Source: Planctomycetota bacterium (GTDB lineage: Bacteria; Planctomycetota; Planctomycetia; Isosphaerales; Isosphaeraceae). Taken from it: a stretch of 5,865 bases of DNA. The position numbers and the translations under genes were made by a program. The stretch is from NCBI GenBank assembly GCA_021807585.1, contig JAKBCQ010000210.1, positions 1 through 5,865 on the forward strand. Reading direction: 5' to 3'. Below the pieces are notes generated by a model. It saw nothing but the letters and a program-made list of their open reading frames with translations, searched no databases and was not told the DNA's origin. Positions 5,865 to 5,865 of the stretch are shown piece by piece; positions within the stretch are counted from its first letter, which is position 1, and each line of letters starts with the position of its first letter.

Positions 5865-5865
5865 C

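Overview
The window holds two blocks that differ in orientation, base composition and probable function. Positions 1 to about 4104 are GC-rich and read left to right. Positions 4300 to 5865 are visibly less GC-rich and read right to left. The blocks converge on a gap of about 195 bases without a gene, whose last 75 bases are strongly AT-rich. No 16S gene or lineage-specific marker is present. High GC, heavy use of the hexamer CGATCG, a KAS-ACP-acyltransferase string and a membrane protein fused to a tyrosine-phosphatase-type domain fit a Gram-negative environmental bacterium, possibly a planctomycete. That placement is a low-confidence inference.

Left block. A beta-ketoacyl-ACP synthase of the FabF type enters from the left edge, lacking only its first residues. 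Its stop overlaps the start of an acyl carrier protein gene by 8 bases. After 40 bases comes an acyltransferase of the LpxL/HtrB type with its own ribosome binding site. These three look like one operon for making an ACP-bound acyl chain and transferring it to a membrane lipid. After a further 138 bases, which contain a 9-bp GC hairpin, comes a protein with about seven membrane segments followed by a cysteine phosphatase domain (HC-x5-RT). It may belong to the same lipid pathway or be independent. Two of these enzymes have unusual active-site positions: Met where the acyltransferase family has its catalytic acid, and Cys where the phosphatase loop usually has Gly.

Right block. On the minus strand, a DUF262 (ParB/GmrS-like) protein cut by the right edge overlaps by 4 bases (ATGA) a HEPN-domain protein of the MAE_28990/MAE_18760 type carrying an R-x4-H RNase motif. 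The tight coupling, the families and the composition shift suggest a two-gene defence or toxin-type module, probably acquired horizontally. No methyltransferase, HNH nuclease, integrase or insertion sequence is visible beside it. This pair is the best candidate in the window for a little-studied system.

No tRNA, rRNA, CRISPR array or insertion sequence was seen.
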